Virus record (IMG/VR): IMGVR_UViG_3300017971_000480
Coordinates: 1-39,928 of that record
Length of the DNA stretch: 39,928 nucleotides
DNA from: a virus
Direction: 5' to 3' (one strand)
A program made the translations under genes and the position numbers. Below, piece by piece: positions 1 to 7,545 of this stretch. Each line of letters opens with the position of its first letter. Position 1 is the stretch's first letter. The notes beneath the pieces are model-generated. The model saw only the letters and a program-made list of their open reading frames with translations. It was not told the origin of the DNA and made no database searches.

Positions 1-71
1 ACGAGGTGATTGCGAGAACAGTCGCCATCGACTGGAGAGGTGGAGAGATGGCGAAGGAGGGGAGGGGGTAA
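1..71 (+). CDS. C-terminal end of an upstream phage gene (partial)
   Basis: An open frame enters from the left edge (codons begin at base 3) and ends at TAA 69-71. It encodes 22 residues, ending in a Gly/Lys/Arg-rich tail (EMAKEGRG). The stop overlaps the ATG of the next gene (TAATG), which is typical of translational coupling in phage operons. Nothing can be said about function from so short a tail. Confidence 0.5.
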   Translation, partial: EVIARTVAIDWRGGEMAKEGRG

Positions 72-538
72 TGGGCAGCAGCAACAGACTGTATATGGAA
101 ACCACAACGATCGATCCGAACAGGACGGTCGGAGAGATCCAAAATGTGTTGAGAAAGCACGGGGCCCAGGGCGTTTTGACTGAGTACGAGGGCGGGGAGG
201 TCTCTGCCGTGTCGTTCACAATCAAGGTGAACGAGGGCGATGACCAGAAGGTTCCTTTTCGGCTCCCCTGTCGGTGGAAGGAGGTCTATCGTCTTCGGCA
301 ATCTAGGAGGAGGAGAGGGGTGAGAAAGTACTCGGTCCTCGAGGCGCAGGCCAAACGGATTGCATGGAGGCAAATCCTTCGTTGGGTGGAGGCCCAAATG
401 GCGTTCGTAGAGACAGGGATGGTCAAGATGGAAGAAGTGTTTATGCCCTATATCCAGGTGGGGATCGACGAGACGCTGTTTGATCGGTTGGAAGGGCAGG
501 GGTTCAGACTGATCGGATATGACGGGGAGAATGAGTAG
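71..538 (+). CDS. Conserved phage protein of unknown function
   Basis: A 155-residue soluble protein. The start at 71 follows a purine-rich site (GGAGGGGAGGGGG) and overlaps the previous stop. The layout is: an N-terminal part (about 9-55, 'TTTIDPNRTVGEIQNVLRKHG') that looks like a small alpha/beta unit, a basic middle (Arg-rich around 75-85), then a helix with 'IAWRQILRWVEAQMAFVETGMV' character (given here only as the pattern AWR-ILRWVEAQ) and a short tail. From memory, this pattern recurs in hypothetical proteins of phages and prophages in Firmicutes and Deltaproteobacteria; I know of no proven function. Its place just before HTH and zinc-ribbon genes and the terminase suggests an early or regulatory role, which is inference only. 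Confidence 0.75.
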   Translation: MGSSNRLYMETTTIDPNRTVGEIQNVLRKHGAQGVLTEYEGGEVSAVSFTIKVNEGDDQKVPFRLPCRWKEVYRLRQSRRRRGVRKYSVLEAQAKRIAWRQILRWVEAQMAFVETGMVKMEEVFMPYIQVGIDETLFDRLEGQGFRLIGYDGENE

Positions 539-1046
539 AGCATGGCAGGAGATGGGGCAGAAGGAAGCGATACTCGATCACCTGAAGAAGCGGGGATCGA
601 TAACGAGAGATGAGGCGTTTGAGTTGTACGGCGTGTATCGGCTGTCTGCCAGGATTGGCGAGATCCGGGAAGACACAGGATTGAAGATCAAGGCCGAAAG
701 GTGTGAAGGCCGGCACGGCAAGCCGATCGTCAAGTACGTGTTGGAGAAGGGGGATAGCCGGGGCGGTCAGAAAGGAGTGTTCAGGATGACAAGCAAAGAA
801 ATGATCAAGGAACTGATGAGTGAGAAGTGCCAGTGCGGGAAGAAGAAGATGTCCAACATGACGTTCTGTTCCAGATGTTACCATCGTCTTCCCAAATGGC
901 TCAAGAATGGTCTGTACAAACAGATGGGCGAAGGATACGAGCAGGCCAGGGAAAGGGCGGGAGAGTTCTTGAATCGGGAGATGTCGCCGAAGACTCCGAA
1001 GGAGGAAGCGGAAGAGCAGCGGGTGGCAGTTAGTGGAAATGGCTAA
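531..1046 (+). CDS. Helix-turn-helix protein with C-terminal zinc-ribbon module
   Basis: About 171 residues. I chose ATG 531 because it overlaps the previous gene's stop (TAG 536-538) and follows GGGGAG; ATG 519 in the same frame is an alternative. Residues about 8-60 (EAILDHLKKRGSITRDEAFE, then LSARIGEIRE) look like the winged-helix HTH found in many small phage proteins (HTH_39 type). The second half has Cys pairs CQC...CSRC, a likely zinc ribbon, followed by a helical, charged tail. A strong internal signal, AAAGGAG at 771-777 followed by ATG 786, lies in frame exactly between the two domains, so a separate zinc-ribbon protein of about 86 residues may also be made. Role is probably DNA binding; the target is unknown. 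Confidence 0.6.
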   Translation: MSRAWQEMGQKEAILDHLKKRGSITRDEAFELYGVYRLSARIGEIREDTGLKIKAERCEGRHGKPIVKYVLEKGDSRGGQKGVFRMTSKEMIKELMSEKCQCGKKKMSNMTFCSRCYHRLPKWLKNGLYKQMGEGYEQARERAGEFLNREMSPKTPKEEAEEQRVAVSGNG

Positions 1047-1305
1047 ACACATCTACCCCGCCAGGCCAAAGAAGGCCGACCGCGGGGCGCACAACAAGAA
1101 GAGGCAGTGGCAGAGAGACGACCAGAAGAAGAACACGGAGAAGGTGAAGAGGAAGTGCTTGAAGTGCGGAAGGTCGTTCATCGCACGGGGGAGATACAAT
1201 CGAATCTGCCCGAAATGTACGTTGGTGAATAGGACGATTACGGCAGGGAGTGCGGACCCAGGTTCTGTGGGAGTGCGGATTGAAGGCTACTATTATGATG
1301 GCTGA
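1039..1305 (+). CDS. Small basic zinc-ribbon protein
   Basis: An 88-residue, strongly basic protein. The N-terminal third is Lys/Arg/Gln rich (KKRQWQRDDQKKN), followed by a zinc ribbon with two Cys pairs (KCLKCGRSF ... RICPKCT) at about residues 40-62. The start is ATG 1039 or GTG 1033; the gene overlaps the end of the preceding gene by a few bases. Such small ribbon proteins are common just upstream of phage terminases and are presumed nucleic-acid binding. No catalytic residues are visible. The next gene, terS, follows after a 188-bp non-coding gap. Confidence 0.6.
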   Translation: MAKHIYPARPKKADRGAHNKKRQWQRDDQKKNTEKVKRKCLKCGRSFIARGRYNRICPKCTLVNRTITAGSADPGSVGVRIEGYYYDG

Positions 1306-1311
1306 AACTGA

Positions 1312-1384
1312 ACGGATATGCACCGAATCGGGACGGATTTGGACCGGATAAGGCAGGAAACGGTACGAAAAGGACACGATCGGG
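1312..1384. repeat. Helically phased GG-ending 10-11 bp units upstream of terS
   Basis: Units start at 1312, 1322, 1333, 1343, 1354, 1364 and 1374. The best conserved are ACGGATATGC, ACCGAATCGGG, ACGGATTTGG and ACCGGATAAGG; the later ones keep only the terminal GG. The spacing of 10 or 11 bp is close to one DNA turn. A ring-shaped small terminase could bind such an array, so this is a candidate pac/cos recognition region. The similarity between units is modest, and chance cannot be excluded. Confidence 0.35.
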
Positions 1385-1394
1385 TGTCGAAATC

Positions 1395-1472
1395 GATTAT
1401 TTGTGGGCTTGTCGCACGAGTTAAACATCTGCAACTACGATGTTTTGACGTTTTGAAGAAGATTATTTGTGG
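1395..1472 (+). repeat. 12-bp direct repeat (GATTATTTGTGG) before terS
   Basis: GATTATTTGTGG occurs exactly at 1395-1406 and again at 1461-1472, 66 bp apart, in the non-coding gap directly before the terS ribosome site. An exact 12-mer pair in under 200 bp is unlikely by chance. With the phased units just upstream, it may be part of a packaging site, an origin or an operator for the structural operon. Confidence 0.5.
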
Positions 1473-1493
1473 CAGGAGGGGGGGTGACCCCAG

Positions 1494-2093
1494 ATGAGCA
1501 AGGATAAGGAAATTGAGGGCATGGCTGCTGCTGCTGCTCCTGAGGAAGGAAAGCCTGAGGAGAAACCGGCGAAAGGGAATCGAGGCAGGATGCGCCGTGA
1601 GGAGAAGGAGGCGGTCAAGAGGCAGCTGCGTGAGATGAGGCTCAGGGGGATTGACAGGGGTATGTGCAGGACGGTGCTCAATTTGTCGCGGAGACAGTAC
1701 GAGGTCCTTACGACTGAAATAAGAAACGAGAATGTCCAAAGTGTGAAGGAAGCAGGGATCCAGTCGATCGGAGAGAGGTTGGCAGAACTGGACATGATAA
1801 AGGAGTATGCCATTGACGCTTGGCATACCGCGGACCTGGACAGCAACAAGATAGGCTTTCTGAACAACGCCATCAAGGCGATAGAGGCACGGCACAAATT
1901 GATGGTTGAGTTCGGATTGGTAGAGGCAGTCAAGGTCGAAGCGCAAGAGGAAGCGCGAAAGGCCAAGGACACTGGACGTATGACCCTCGGGGAGTTGGAA
2001 GAGGAGCAGCAACGGATTCTTGAATCCCTAAGGAAAAGGAACGTTGACGGCCGATTCGATGCTTTGCTAGAGGCGAAGGATGCTAAGGCGTAG
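1494..2093 (+). CDS. terS: Small terminase subunit (putative)
   Basis: A 199-residue protein overlapping the large terminase start by 14 bases. It has a disordered Ala/Glu/Pro N-terminus (about 1-35), a basic helix (RMRREEKEAVKRQLREMRLR), an HTH-like stretch around residues 52-72 (RGIDRGMCRTVLNLSRRQYE), a central helical part, and a Lys/Glu-rich tail. That layout (DNA-binding HTH, helical oligomerisation core, C-terminal portal or TerL-binding tail) and its position fit a small terminase, which selects phage DNA for packaging. The identification rests on layout and neighbourhood, not on a strong sequence motif. The start has a purine-rich site (GGAGGGGGGG). Confidence 0.7.
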   Translation: MSKDKEIEGMAAAAAPEEGKPEEKPAKGNRGRMRREEKEAVKRQLREMRLRGIDRGMCRTVLNLSRRQYEVLTTEIRNENVQSVKEAGIQSIGERLAELDMIKEYAIDAWHTADLDSNKIGFLNNAIKAIEARHKLMVEFGLVEAVKVEAQEEARKAKDTGRMTLGELEEEQQRILESLRKRNVDGRFDALLEAKDAKA

Positions 2094-4011
2094 ATTCAAC
2101 GATGACCCGCGAATGTCCGACATCGAGATCCTGAAGGCCTATGAGGCGAACACCCGAGACAGGGAGATCGTCAGGCTTGAGCAGAGTACGGGGCTTGAGT
2201 ACGACGAGTATCCTGTTGATATGCATACGTTTCTGACTGATCGGTATTACATGGGGTATCACGGTGCGGACCTGTACCCCAAGCTATGTGACGACCTGGT
2301 TGAATTGTTCGCCGGCAACATCTACGACACGGTGATACTGACCGGGGCGATCGGGTGGGGCAAGGATTTCTTCACGTCCTTTGCGATCGCACGGATGATC
2401 TATGAAGTTTCGTGTTTCAGGAACCCGCAGGGGGCGTACAAGCTGGCCCGGGACTCGTTTGTTGTGTTCAAGAACTTCTCGATTAACGCCACAAAGGCCA
2501 GGAAGGTTCTGTTCGCAGAGATCGCTGTGAAGCTTCGGCGGTCCCCCTACTTCCAGGAGAAGTTTGCCCATGAACCAGGGGTCCTGAGTGAGCTCCGATT
2601 CCCCAAGCATGTGAGGGCTGAGCCAGGTAATAGTCTGGAGACATCCGCGATCGGTGAGAATATCTTTGGAGCAGCCATTGACGAGGCGAATTTCATGGCT
2701 GTGATTGAGGATAGCAAGCAGGTGGGTGTCGGAGGTACCTACGATCAGGCCGATCGGCTTTTCAAGGCTGTCAGGAGAAGAATGAAGTCCAGGTTCAAGG
2801 AGGTGGGGTTGAGGCCTGGTATGTTGATCGCCTTGTCCTCGAAACAGTATCCGGATGATTTCACGGAGCGGAAGGTAGCCGACCTGAAGGACGATCCGAA
2901 GACGTTCATCCGGGATTACGCAGAATGGGAGACAAAGCCCAAGTCGTTGTACTGCGGGGAAATGTTCAAGGTTGAGGTAAATGATGAACACGGTATGAGT
3001 CGGATTCTTGAAGGGAATGAGGATCCGGATACGATCACGGGTGAAGTCGTTGAGGTTCCGATGGAGTGGAAGTCGGACTTCGATCTCGACATGGAAGGAG
3101 CGATCAGGGATATCGCCGGCAGGTCGACTCTGGCCATTTCGCCGTTCATTATGAACAGGGGCAAGATTTATGATGCCGTTGTAGAGGATTGGGCACATCC
3201 GTTCAGCGCGGAAGAGACCACGCTGCAGGACGGCGCCCGACTGCTTACGGAACTGCTTTGCGTAAAGGACAAGGAGGGGAACTGGAAGCCGCGGCGAAAC
3301 CCTCAGGCTACGAGAGCGATTCATCTGGATCCGGGTGTATCTGGAGACGCCTTCGGTTTTGGCATGGGGCATATCGAGAGATACGAAATGAGGCAACGGA
3401 CCACGCAGGTTGAGGACGTAGACGAGGATGGAAAGCGGTATCCGAAGATCCGGGTGCACTCCGAACGTCTGCCGTTGATCAACGTTGATCTGATGCTTCG
3501 TATCGTGCCACCAAAAGGAGGGGAGATCCAGTTCAATGACGTGCGATCGCTGATCTATGAACTCACGAGACTCGGGTTCTTGATCGGCGTTGTCTCGATC
3601 GATTCATTTCAGTCTAAGGACACGATGCAGGTCCTGGAGAAGCGCGGGTACCATGTGGCGTACGTGAGTGTGGATGCGGACATCGAGCCGTACAAGAGAG
3701 CGAAGACCGCTTTGTACGATGACCGGGTCAATATGTATTGGTACGACCGACTGATTGAGGAGCTAAAAAGACTTGAGAAACGCGTGAAAGGTGGGAAGGA
3801 GTATGTTGACCACCCTCCTAATTTCTCGAAGGACGTGGCCGACGCTTTTGCCGGGATGATCTACGACCTGGAGACGATGGAGATCCAGCCGGTGGTGGGT
3901 CCTGAGCTTGGAGAATTGGAAGGGGAAGAGGAGACAGCAGAGGGCGTTCGGCTCTCGGAAGATGAGTATAGGTGGCTCTATAACGAAGATCCGCCCAAGA
4001 GGAATAAATAG
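2080..4011 (+). CDS. terL: Large terminase subunit, ATPase-nuclease
   Basis: A 643-residue DNA packaging motor. The N-terminal ATPase has a Walker A at residues 88-96 (TGAIGWGKD); the residue after Lys is Asp rather than Ser/Thr, a deviation. The Walker B/catalytic pair is Asp201-Glu202 (AAIDEANF). The C-terminal RNase H-fold nuclease shows the expected acidic triad: Asp417 (HLDPGVSGD), Asp508 (VSIDSF) and Asp588 (KDVADAF). The protein docks on the portal at the capsid vertex, cuts concatemeric DNA and pumps it in. The start ATG 2080 lies inside the end of terS. Unusually, the portal gene is 16 kb downstream rather than next door. Length is at the high end for terminases but normal for this type. 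Confidence 0.92.
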   Translation: MLRRRFNDDPRMSDIEILKAYEANTRDREIVRLEQSTGLEYDEYPVDMHTFLTDRYYMGYHGADLYPKLCDDLVELFAGNIYDTVILTGAIGWGKDFFTSFAIARMIYEVSCFRNPQGAYKLARDSFVVFKNFSINATKARKVLFAEIAVKLRRSPYFQEKFAHEPGVLSELRFPKHVRAEPGNSLETSAIGENIFGAAIDEANFMAVIEDSKQVGVGGTYDQADRLFKAVRRRMKSRFKEVGLRPGMLIALSSKQYPDDFTERKVADLKDDPKTFIRDYAEWETKPKSLYCGEMFKVEVNDEHGMSRILEGNEDPDTITGEVVEVPMEWKSDFDLDMEGAIRDIAGRSTLAISPFIMNRGKIYDAVVEDWAHPFSAEETTLQDGARLLTELLCVKDKEGNWKPRRNPQATRAIHLDPGVSGDAFGFGMGHIERYEMRQRTTQVEDVDEDGKRYPKIRVHSERLPLINVDLMLRIVPPKGGEIQFNDVRSLIYELTRLGFLIGVVSIDSFQSKDTMQVLEKRGYHVAYVSVDADIEPYKRAKTALYDDRVNMYWYDRLIEELKRLEKRVKGGKEYVDHPPNFSKDVADAFAGMIYDLETMEIQPVVGPELGELEGEEETAEGVRLSEDEYRWLYNEDPPKRNK

Positions 4012-4199
4012 GGGAGCGGCACGGCTTTTTTTCTGAGGGGTCTGGTGTACCCGGGAACAACAGGATTCCCAGGAAAAAAACAACAGGCCTCCTATTTGCC
4101 ACAAACGAAAAATAATGAAAGATCCTTACCTTACCATTCATCGCGGAAGAAGTTACTTGAGACTGGTAGACGTCTGCCACTTTTGGAGGGGAATCGGGC
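4012..4199 (+). other. Non-coding gap after terL
   Basis: 188 bases with no convincing gene. A T7 run after GGCACGGC (about 4019-4031) hints at weak transcription termination, but I see only a three-base-pair stem before it. The rest is AT-richer than the flanking genes, and the ASCH gene start is preceded by TTGGAGGGG. Confidence 0.3.
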
Positions 4200-4586
4200 A
4201 TGAAAGCGTTGTCGATCAAACAGCCATGGGCAGGGTTAGTTGTTAGTGGAATCAAGGATGTGGAGAACAGGAAGTGGCGGTGTGGTTACCGAGGGCCGTT
4301 GTTGATCCATGCGGGTAAGGGGTGGGATCAGTACGGATATGAATTTCTGTCGAACGAAATGGGCGTGCTTGTGCCACGAAAGAGCGAGCACGTTTTTGGA
4401 GCCATTCTCGGGATTGTGCAAATGACGGACTGTGTGAGGGGGCATCCATCGAGATGGTTTTTCGGCCCTTGGGGGTTTGTGTTCGAGGATGCGAGAAAAT
4501 TCCCGACGCCGATTCCATGGAAGGGGGAGTTGAAGATATTCGAGGTGACAATTGATCAAGGAAAGGAGGTTGGGTGCGATGGTTGA
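4200..4586 (+). CDS. ASCH-domain protein
   Basis: A 128-residue protein covering a complete ASCH domain. It begins with the hallmark MKALSIKQPWAGLVVSG, then ENRKW, followed by RGPLLIHAGK and a C-terminal beta-strand segment (WKGELKIFEV). ASCH is a PUA-like beta-barrel that binds RNA or modified nucleosides; some members are ribonucleases or N4-acetylcytidine amidohydrolases. In phages it is thought to act on host RNA or nucleotide metabolism, but the substrate is not known here. It overlaps the next small gene by 8 bases. The start is well supported by the upstream GGAGGGG. Confidence 0.85.
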   Translation: MKALSIKQPWAGLVVSGIKDVENRKWRCGYRGPLLIHAGKGWDQYGYEFLSNEMGVLVPRKSEHVFGAILGIVQMTDCVRGHPSRWFFGPWGFVFEDARKFPTPIPWKGELKIFEVTIDQGKEVGCDG

Positions 4587-4740
4587 TCTGAATGAATTGG
4601 CGAAAGAAGTCACGTTGGAAGAAGGTGGTAAGCAGTCGATGTCGATCGCCCAGGTGAAGGAGGTTATGGGCATCTTGCTGCGGAAGCTGGCGAAGCTGCC
4701 TCCGAAAGAGGTAGTGGAGATCCTGAGCAAGTACGTTTGA
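4579..4740 (+). CDS. Small helical phage protein
   Basis: 53 residues, starting at ATG 4579, chosen because AAAGGAGG (4562-4569) sits 9 bases upstream; an upstream in-frame start at 4552 would lie before that site. Sequence features are an amphipathic helical body (MSIAQVKEVMGILLRKLAKL) and a terminal 'EVVEILSKYV' helix. I do not recognise a named family. It overlaps the ASCH gene by 8 bases, so the two are probably co-translated. Confidence 0.6.
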   Translation: MVDLNELAKEVTLEEGGKQSMSIAQVKEVMGILLRKLAKLPPKEVVEILSKYV

Positions 4741-4899
4741 AGCCCGCCTGTTGTCTTGGCAACGGGTAGTCCATGGGGAAGGCCACTGACTCTAGGGTAG
4801 CGTGGGGAGCGCATGTCGATACAGCATAGAGTGGGGTGTGTGCCTATTCGGCTAGGCAGGGGTGGCCCGCGGGTCTCAGGAAGAAAGGTGGTGGCTGAT
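4741..4899 (+). other. Short non-coding gap with a weak hairpin
   Basis: 159 bases. CCCG...GTTG-tcttgg-CAAC-GGG around 4743-4766 can form a short hairpin. There is no T tract, so it is not a clear terminator. An ORF frame is open from 4813, but the ribosome site favours ATG 4900. Confidence 0.25.
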
Positions 4900-5157
4900 A
4901 TGCCAGAGACACTGTGGCAAAGATGGCTGAATTTCTGGTGCAGAACCCTGGGGCACAGGAAGCCGAAGGACACGTGGGTTTTTGAAGGAAAGGTGCACGG
5001 CTCCTGCAAGCGTTGTCACCGTGTTGCGGATTTTGGCGAACAACGGTTGGAACCATTATGCGAGGGCTCGAGGAAAGAGTACGTAAAGGGTCCACCGACA
5101 GTACCAAGGCCTGAAATTGCTCCACCAGCGGAAAAACCGAGGAAGGAGATGAAATGA
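4900..5157 (+). CDS. Small protein with Cys/His pairs
   Basis: 85 residues from ATG 4900, preceded by GAAAGGTGG; an upstream in-frame start at 4813 has no ribosome site. The N-terminal part is aromatic (TLWQRWLNFWCRTLGH), and the centre holds HGSCKRCHR, so Cys and His residues could bind one metal ion. The C-terminus is Pro/Lys/Glu-rich and probably disordered. The family is not recognised. It overlaps the next gene by 4 bases (ATGA). Confidence 0.55.
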   Translation: MPETLWQRWLNFWCRTLGHRKPKDTWVFEGKVHGSCKRCHRVADFGEQRLEPLCEGSRKEYVKGPPTVPRPEIAPPAEKPRKEMK

Positions 5158-5921
5158 CAGAGCAGGAAGTGCTCCGGGCCCTGGCTGACATGAAGGACTG
5201 TGGACCGGTCTTCCACAGGTATTCTGGCAAGGAAGAGTATTTTGCTGCCCAGGTGAGGACTGGAGGGTCATGGTTCGGGAATGAGCGGTTAGGCGTGATC
5301 GATGCGGTGGCCATCCGGAAGTCGTGGAGCAATCCATGCATCACGTTTTACGAAGTGAAGGTCAGCCGGCGTGATTTTGTTGGAGATGAGAAGTGGGTTA
5401 CGTACCTCAAATACTGCCACAAGTTCTACTTCGCATGTCCACAGGGATTGATCAAACCCGATGAAGTCCAGAAACAGATGGGGCTGGTGTATGTGAATGA
5501 CCAAGGAAAGGCGTTCACCAAGAAGAAGGCCTTGATTCGACATGTCGAGATGCCGTGGCCGCTGCTGTACTACGTCATCATGTCCAAACTTGAGCCCGAC
5601 AGGGATCCGTTTCACGCCTCGAAGCTGGATAGGTGGAGGCGCTGGATTGAATTTGTAAAGGAGAAGAAGAGGCTGGGGATAGAGATTGGTGGCGCCCTCG
5701 GACGTCGGATGCACGAACTCGAAGAGGAAATCGAGGATCTGAAGATCAAGAATCGAACTGCCATGGAAGTGCTGGAGATCATGAACAGCGAAGGGCTGAG
5801 GATTTGGGATCTTCGTAATTTGATCAAGAACAGGCACAAAGTTTTGCCTGCGCGGTTGGAACCGGCCATGAGGACGATAGCGGAGTATGTTGCTGCGGAA
5901 GAGGCAAGAGAAGGGAAGTAG
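5154..5921 (+). CDS. MmcB-like PD-(D/E)XK nuclease family protein
   Basis: A 255-residue protein. Residues about 40-115 have a restriction-endonuclease-like core: RLGVIDAVAI (Asp), then ITFYEVKVSRRDF (Glu-x-Lys), then KYCHKFYFACP and a GLVYV strand. This pattern fits the MmcB/DUF family of predicted nucleases linked to DNA repair. The C-terminal third (about 160-255) is predicted helical or coiled coil (RRMHELEEEIEDLKIKNR). It probably acts on DNA, possibly in phage recombination or in degrading host DNA; the substrate is inferred only. It overlaps its upstream neighbour by ATGA and is 3 bases from the next gene. Confidence 0.65.
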   Translation: MTEQEVLRALADMKDCGPVFHRYSGKEEYFAAQVRTGGSWFGNERLGVIDAVAIRKSWSNPCITFYEVKVSRRDFVGDEKWVTYLKYCHKFYFACPQGLIKPDEVQKQMGLVYVNDQGKAFTKKKALIRHVEMPWPLLYYVIMSKLEPDRDPFHASKLDRWRRWIEFVKEKKRLGIEIGGALGRRMHELEEEIEDLKIKNRTAMEVLEIMNSEGLRIWDLRNLIKNRHKVLPARLEPAMRTIAEYVAAEEAREGK

Positions 5922-5924
5922 CGG

Positions 5925-6461
5925 ATGGTCAGGATAATCCATGCGACGGAATCGAAGAACGTGGAGAGCATTCTAAGGCTGGGGGTGTTGCCCATGTGGC
6001 CAAAGAATAGTGGCCACGATTGGGGCAAGAGAGTCATTTACAGTTGGGTGCCGAATGATGACAACGAGAAAATCGCCAGGGATTATGTTTACTGCAAATC
6101 GTGGATCCATCCGAGGAATGCCATACTTGAGAGGTTCTGGCGTAATCGGAGCGTAGACGATTACGATTGGCCTGATCATTACTCCTTCTTCAAGGGTGTC
6201 AGAATTCGGGATGTGCGGATAACGATCCTCGAATTGTGTGTGGGAGAGGATGAGGTTTTTGAATTCTGCTGGCACCTGCAATCGAATTCCATGGACAAGC
6301 AGCACAAGCTGTGGGGCGATTTTGATACTCGATATGAGCATAATACGAAGTTGCTTGCAATGCTTGATCACAGGATAGCTCCGGAACGTATTCGTGTCGT
6401 CGGACAGGCGGAATCGATCATCAAGAGGTGTGGGAAAGTGGATACGGTGCTGAGAATTTGA
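5925..6461 (+). CDS. Protein with possible ADP-ribosyltransferase-like N-terminus
   Basis: 178 residues. The N-terminus (IIHATESKNVESILRLGVLP) matches the 'H-x-T ... N-x-x-SIL-x-x-G-L' pattern shared by ART-fold enzymes such as DarT, KptA and RES-type toxins. Further on, an RVIYSWVPND strand and a C-terminal IRVVGQ strand would fit the fold's edge strands. I cannot identify the catalytic Glu with confidence. If real, it would modify nucleic acid or protein using NAD. It sits 3 bases after the nuclease gene. Otherwise it is a hypothetical phage protein. Confidence 0.4.
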   Translation: MVRIIHATESKNVESILRLGVLPMWPKNSGHDWGKRVIYSWVPNDDNEKIARDYVYCKSWIHPRNAILERFWRNRSVDDYDWPDHYSFFKGVRIRDVRITILELCVGEDEVFEFCWHLQSNSMDKQHKLWGDFDTRYEHNTKLLAMLDHRIAPERIRVVGQAESIIKRCGKVDTVLRI

Positions 6462-6487
6462 TGAACCGAAGAACTGGAGGTGGACTA

Positions 6488-7171
6488 ATGGCATCTGCAA
6501 AGGAAAGACAGGAATGGTTTGATCAGGATTTTTTCACCCAGGGGAGGAAGGACGAACGAGGAAGGTCTATCAAGGGCGCCAAGAGGGACCAGGACAGCCC
6601 GCACTACAAGTTCATGGCGATCGCTGTTACGCAGGTACTGGGCACCGAAGGGAGTTGGTTGGACATCGGCTGCGGGATGGGCTGGACTGTGCAGCATCTC
6701 AGGGATTGTGGAGTGAAGAACGCCGAGGGGGTCGAAATAAGCCAATGGGCTGTCGATAACGCTGTTTGCGAAGGGATCTATCACGGAGACGTCGTGAGGC
6801 TGCATAGGCTCGGTCACGAAAACGCTAACCTCAAAGTGTCAGGGGAATCGAAGCGGTGGGACAGAATTTTGTGTGACAGGGTACTCGGGTACCTCGAGCC
6901 GATCGATGCTGGGAAGGCGATCAAGGCGTTGAGCTTGTCGCTTGCGCCTGATGGCTACCTTGTGTGTGCAATTATCTGCTCCGACCATAAGAGCGAGGAG
7001 GTCAGAAGAAACGGTGCCTGGGGCAGGAAGTCGTTGAGATCGAAGGAGTGGTATGTCGGGAAGTTCAGGAAGAATGGCCTGGTTGTCGACGAGGAGAAGA
7101 CGAGGGCTATCGTTGAACCACGTAGTTGGGACTGTGTTTGGGTGCTGTGGAGAGAGGAGGGGGCACGGTGA
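6488..7171 (+). CDS. SAM-dependent methyltransferase
   Basis: 227 residues from ATG 6488, chosen because GGAGGTGG lies just upstream; an earlier in-frame start at 6428 falls inside the previous gene. Class I methyltransferase motif I is SWLDIGCGMGWTV (about residues 57-69), motif II includes AEGVEISQWA, and the fourth strand is DRILCDRVLGYLEP. C-terminal strands (GYLVCAII, WDCVWVLW) complete the Rossmann fold. The substrate could be a small molecule, a sugar or a protein; there is no NPPY or DPPY motif, so it is not an obvious DNA adenine/cytosine-N4 enzyme. The stop overlaps the next start by GTGA. Confidence 0.8.
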   Translation: MASAKERQEWFDQDFFTQGRKDERGRSIKGAKRDQDSPHYKFMAIAVTQVLGTEGSWLDIGCGMGWTVQHLRDCGVKNAEGVEISQWAVDNAVCEGIYHGDVVRLHRLGHENANLKVSGESKRWDRILCDRVLGYLEPIDAGKAIKALSLSLAPDGYLVCAIICSDHKSEEVRRNGAWGRKSLRSKEWYVGKFRKNGLVVDEEKTRAIVEPRSWDCVWVLWREEGAR

Positions 7172-7365
7172 AGTGTCCAAGATGTGGGAATCTATTCGAG
7201 ACCAGGAAGGTGACGAACTCCGAGGTGGTGAGTCGAGGCTGCAGAATCCGGAGAAGGGTTTGTTCCAAATGTGGAGCACGTTTCAAAACCGTTGAACTCG
7301 TGACGGACACCTCTTTGCAGGACTTCATGGAGAGGATCGGCGATAGGGTAGGTGGCGCAACTTAA
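7168..7365 (+). CDS. NrdR-like zinc-ribbon protein
   Basis: 65 residues from GTG 7168, with GAGAGGAGGGGG upstream and a GTGA overlap with the methyltransferase. It begins VKCPRCGNLF, followed by GCRIRRRVCSKCGARFKTVE, which is the zinc-ribbon pattern of NrdR (two Cys pairs with RRR between). The ATP-cone domain of NrdR is absent, so this is the ribbon alone. It may bind DNA as a small regulator. It is the last phage-type gene before the host-like region. Confidence 0.65.
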   Translation: MKCPRCGNLFETRKVTNSEVVSRGCRIRRRVCSKCGARFKTVELVTDTSLQDFMERIGDRVGGAT

Positions 7366-7420
7366 CCCTGCAGCCGGTGTGTCCCTGCTTTGATATCAGC
7401 GGAAGAAGGGTTGTCAAAGC

Positions 7421-7475
7421 GATATCAGGGAAGGACATCAGGGGAGGATTTCAGGCAGGGGACATCAGGGGAGGA
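7421..7475 (+). repeat. GACATCAGGGGAGGA direct repeats
   Basis: GACATCAGGGGAGGA occurs exactly at 7434-7448 and 7461-7475 (27 bp apart). Degenerate copies lie at 7421 (GATATCAGGGAAGGA) and near 7449 (TTTCAGGCAGGGG). They lie in the non-coding junction between the last left-hand phage gene and the first cargo gene. They could be operator sites or a junction scar. Confidence 0.45.
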
Positions 7476-7486
7476 CATTTTTGTCT

Positions 7487-7515
7487 TTGTTGAGCACAAT
7501 TGCAGATGCTATCAT
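7487..7515 (+). promoter_or_regulatory. Weak sigma70-like promoter candidate
   Basis: TTGTTG at 7487-7492, a 17-bp spacer, and TATCAT at 7510-7515. The neighbouring bases GCACAATTGCAG-ATGCT-ATCAT resemble the promoter region before the portal gene (19983-20010). Nothing on the plus strand begins directly after it, so it may be a remnant of a phage promoter interrupted by the cargo. Confidence 0.25.
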
Positions 7516-7545
7516 AGCTGACGTTCACTTAGAAAGGGGAACGAC

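Noticed and set aside
2284-3459. 391-residue minus-strand ORF inside terL
   Set aside because: TerL motifs are intact on the plus strand, and the reverse frame has no start context or domain.
4012-4040. Terminator after terL
   Set aside because: There is a T7 run, but only a three-base-pair stem before it; reported only as a weak hint.
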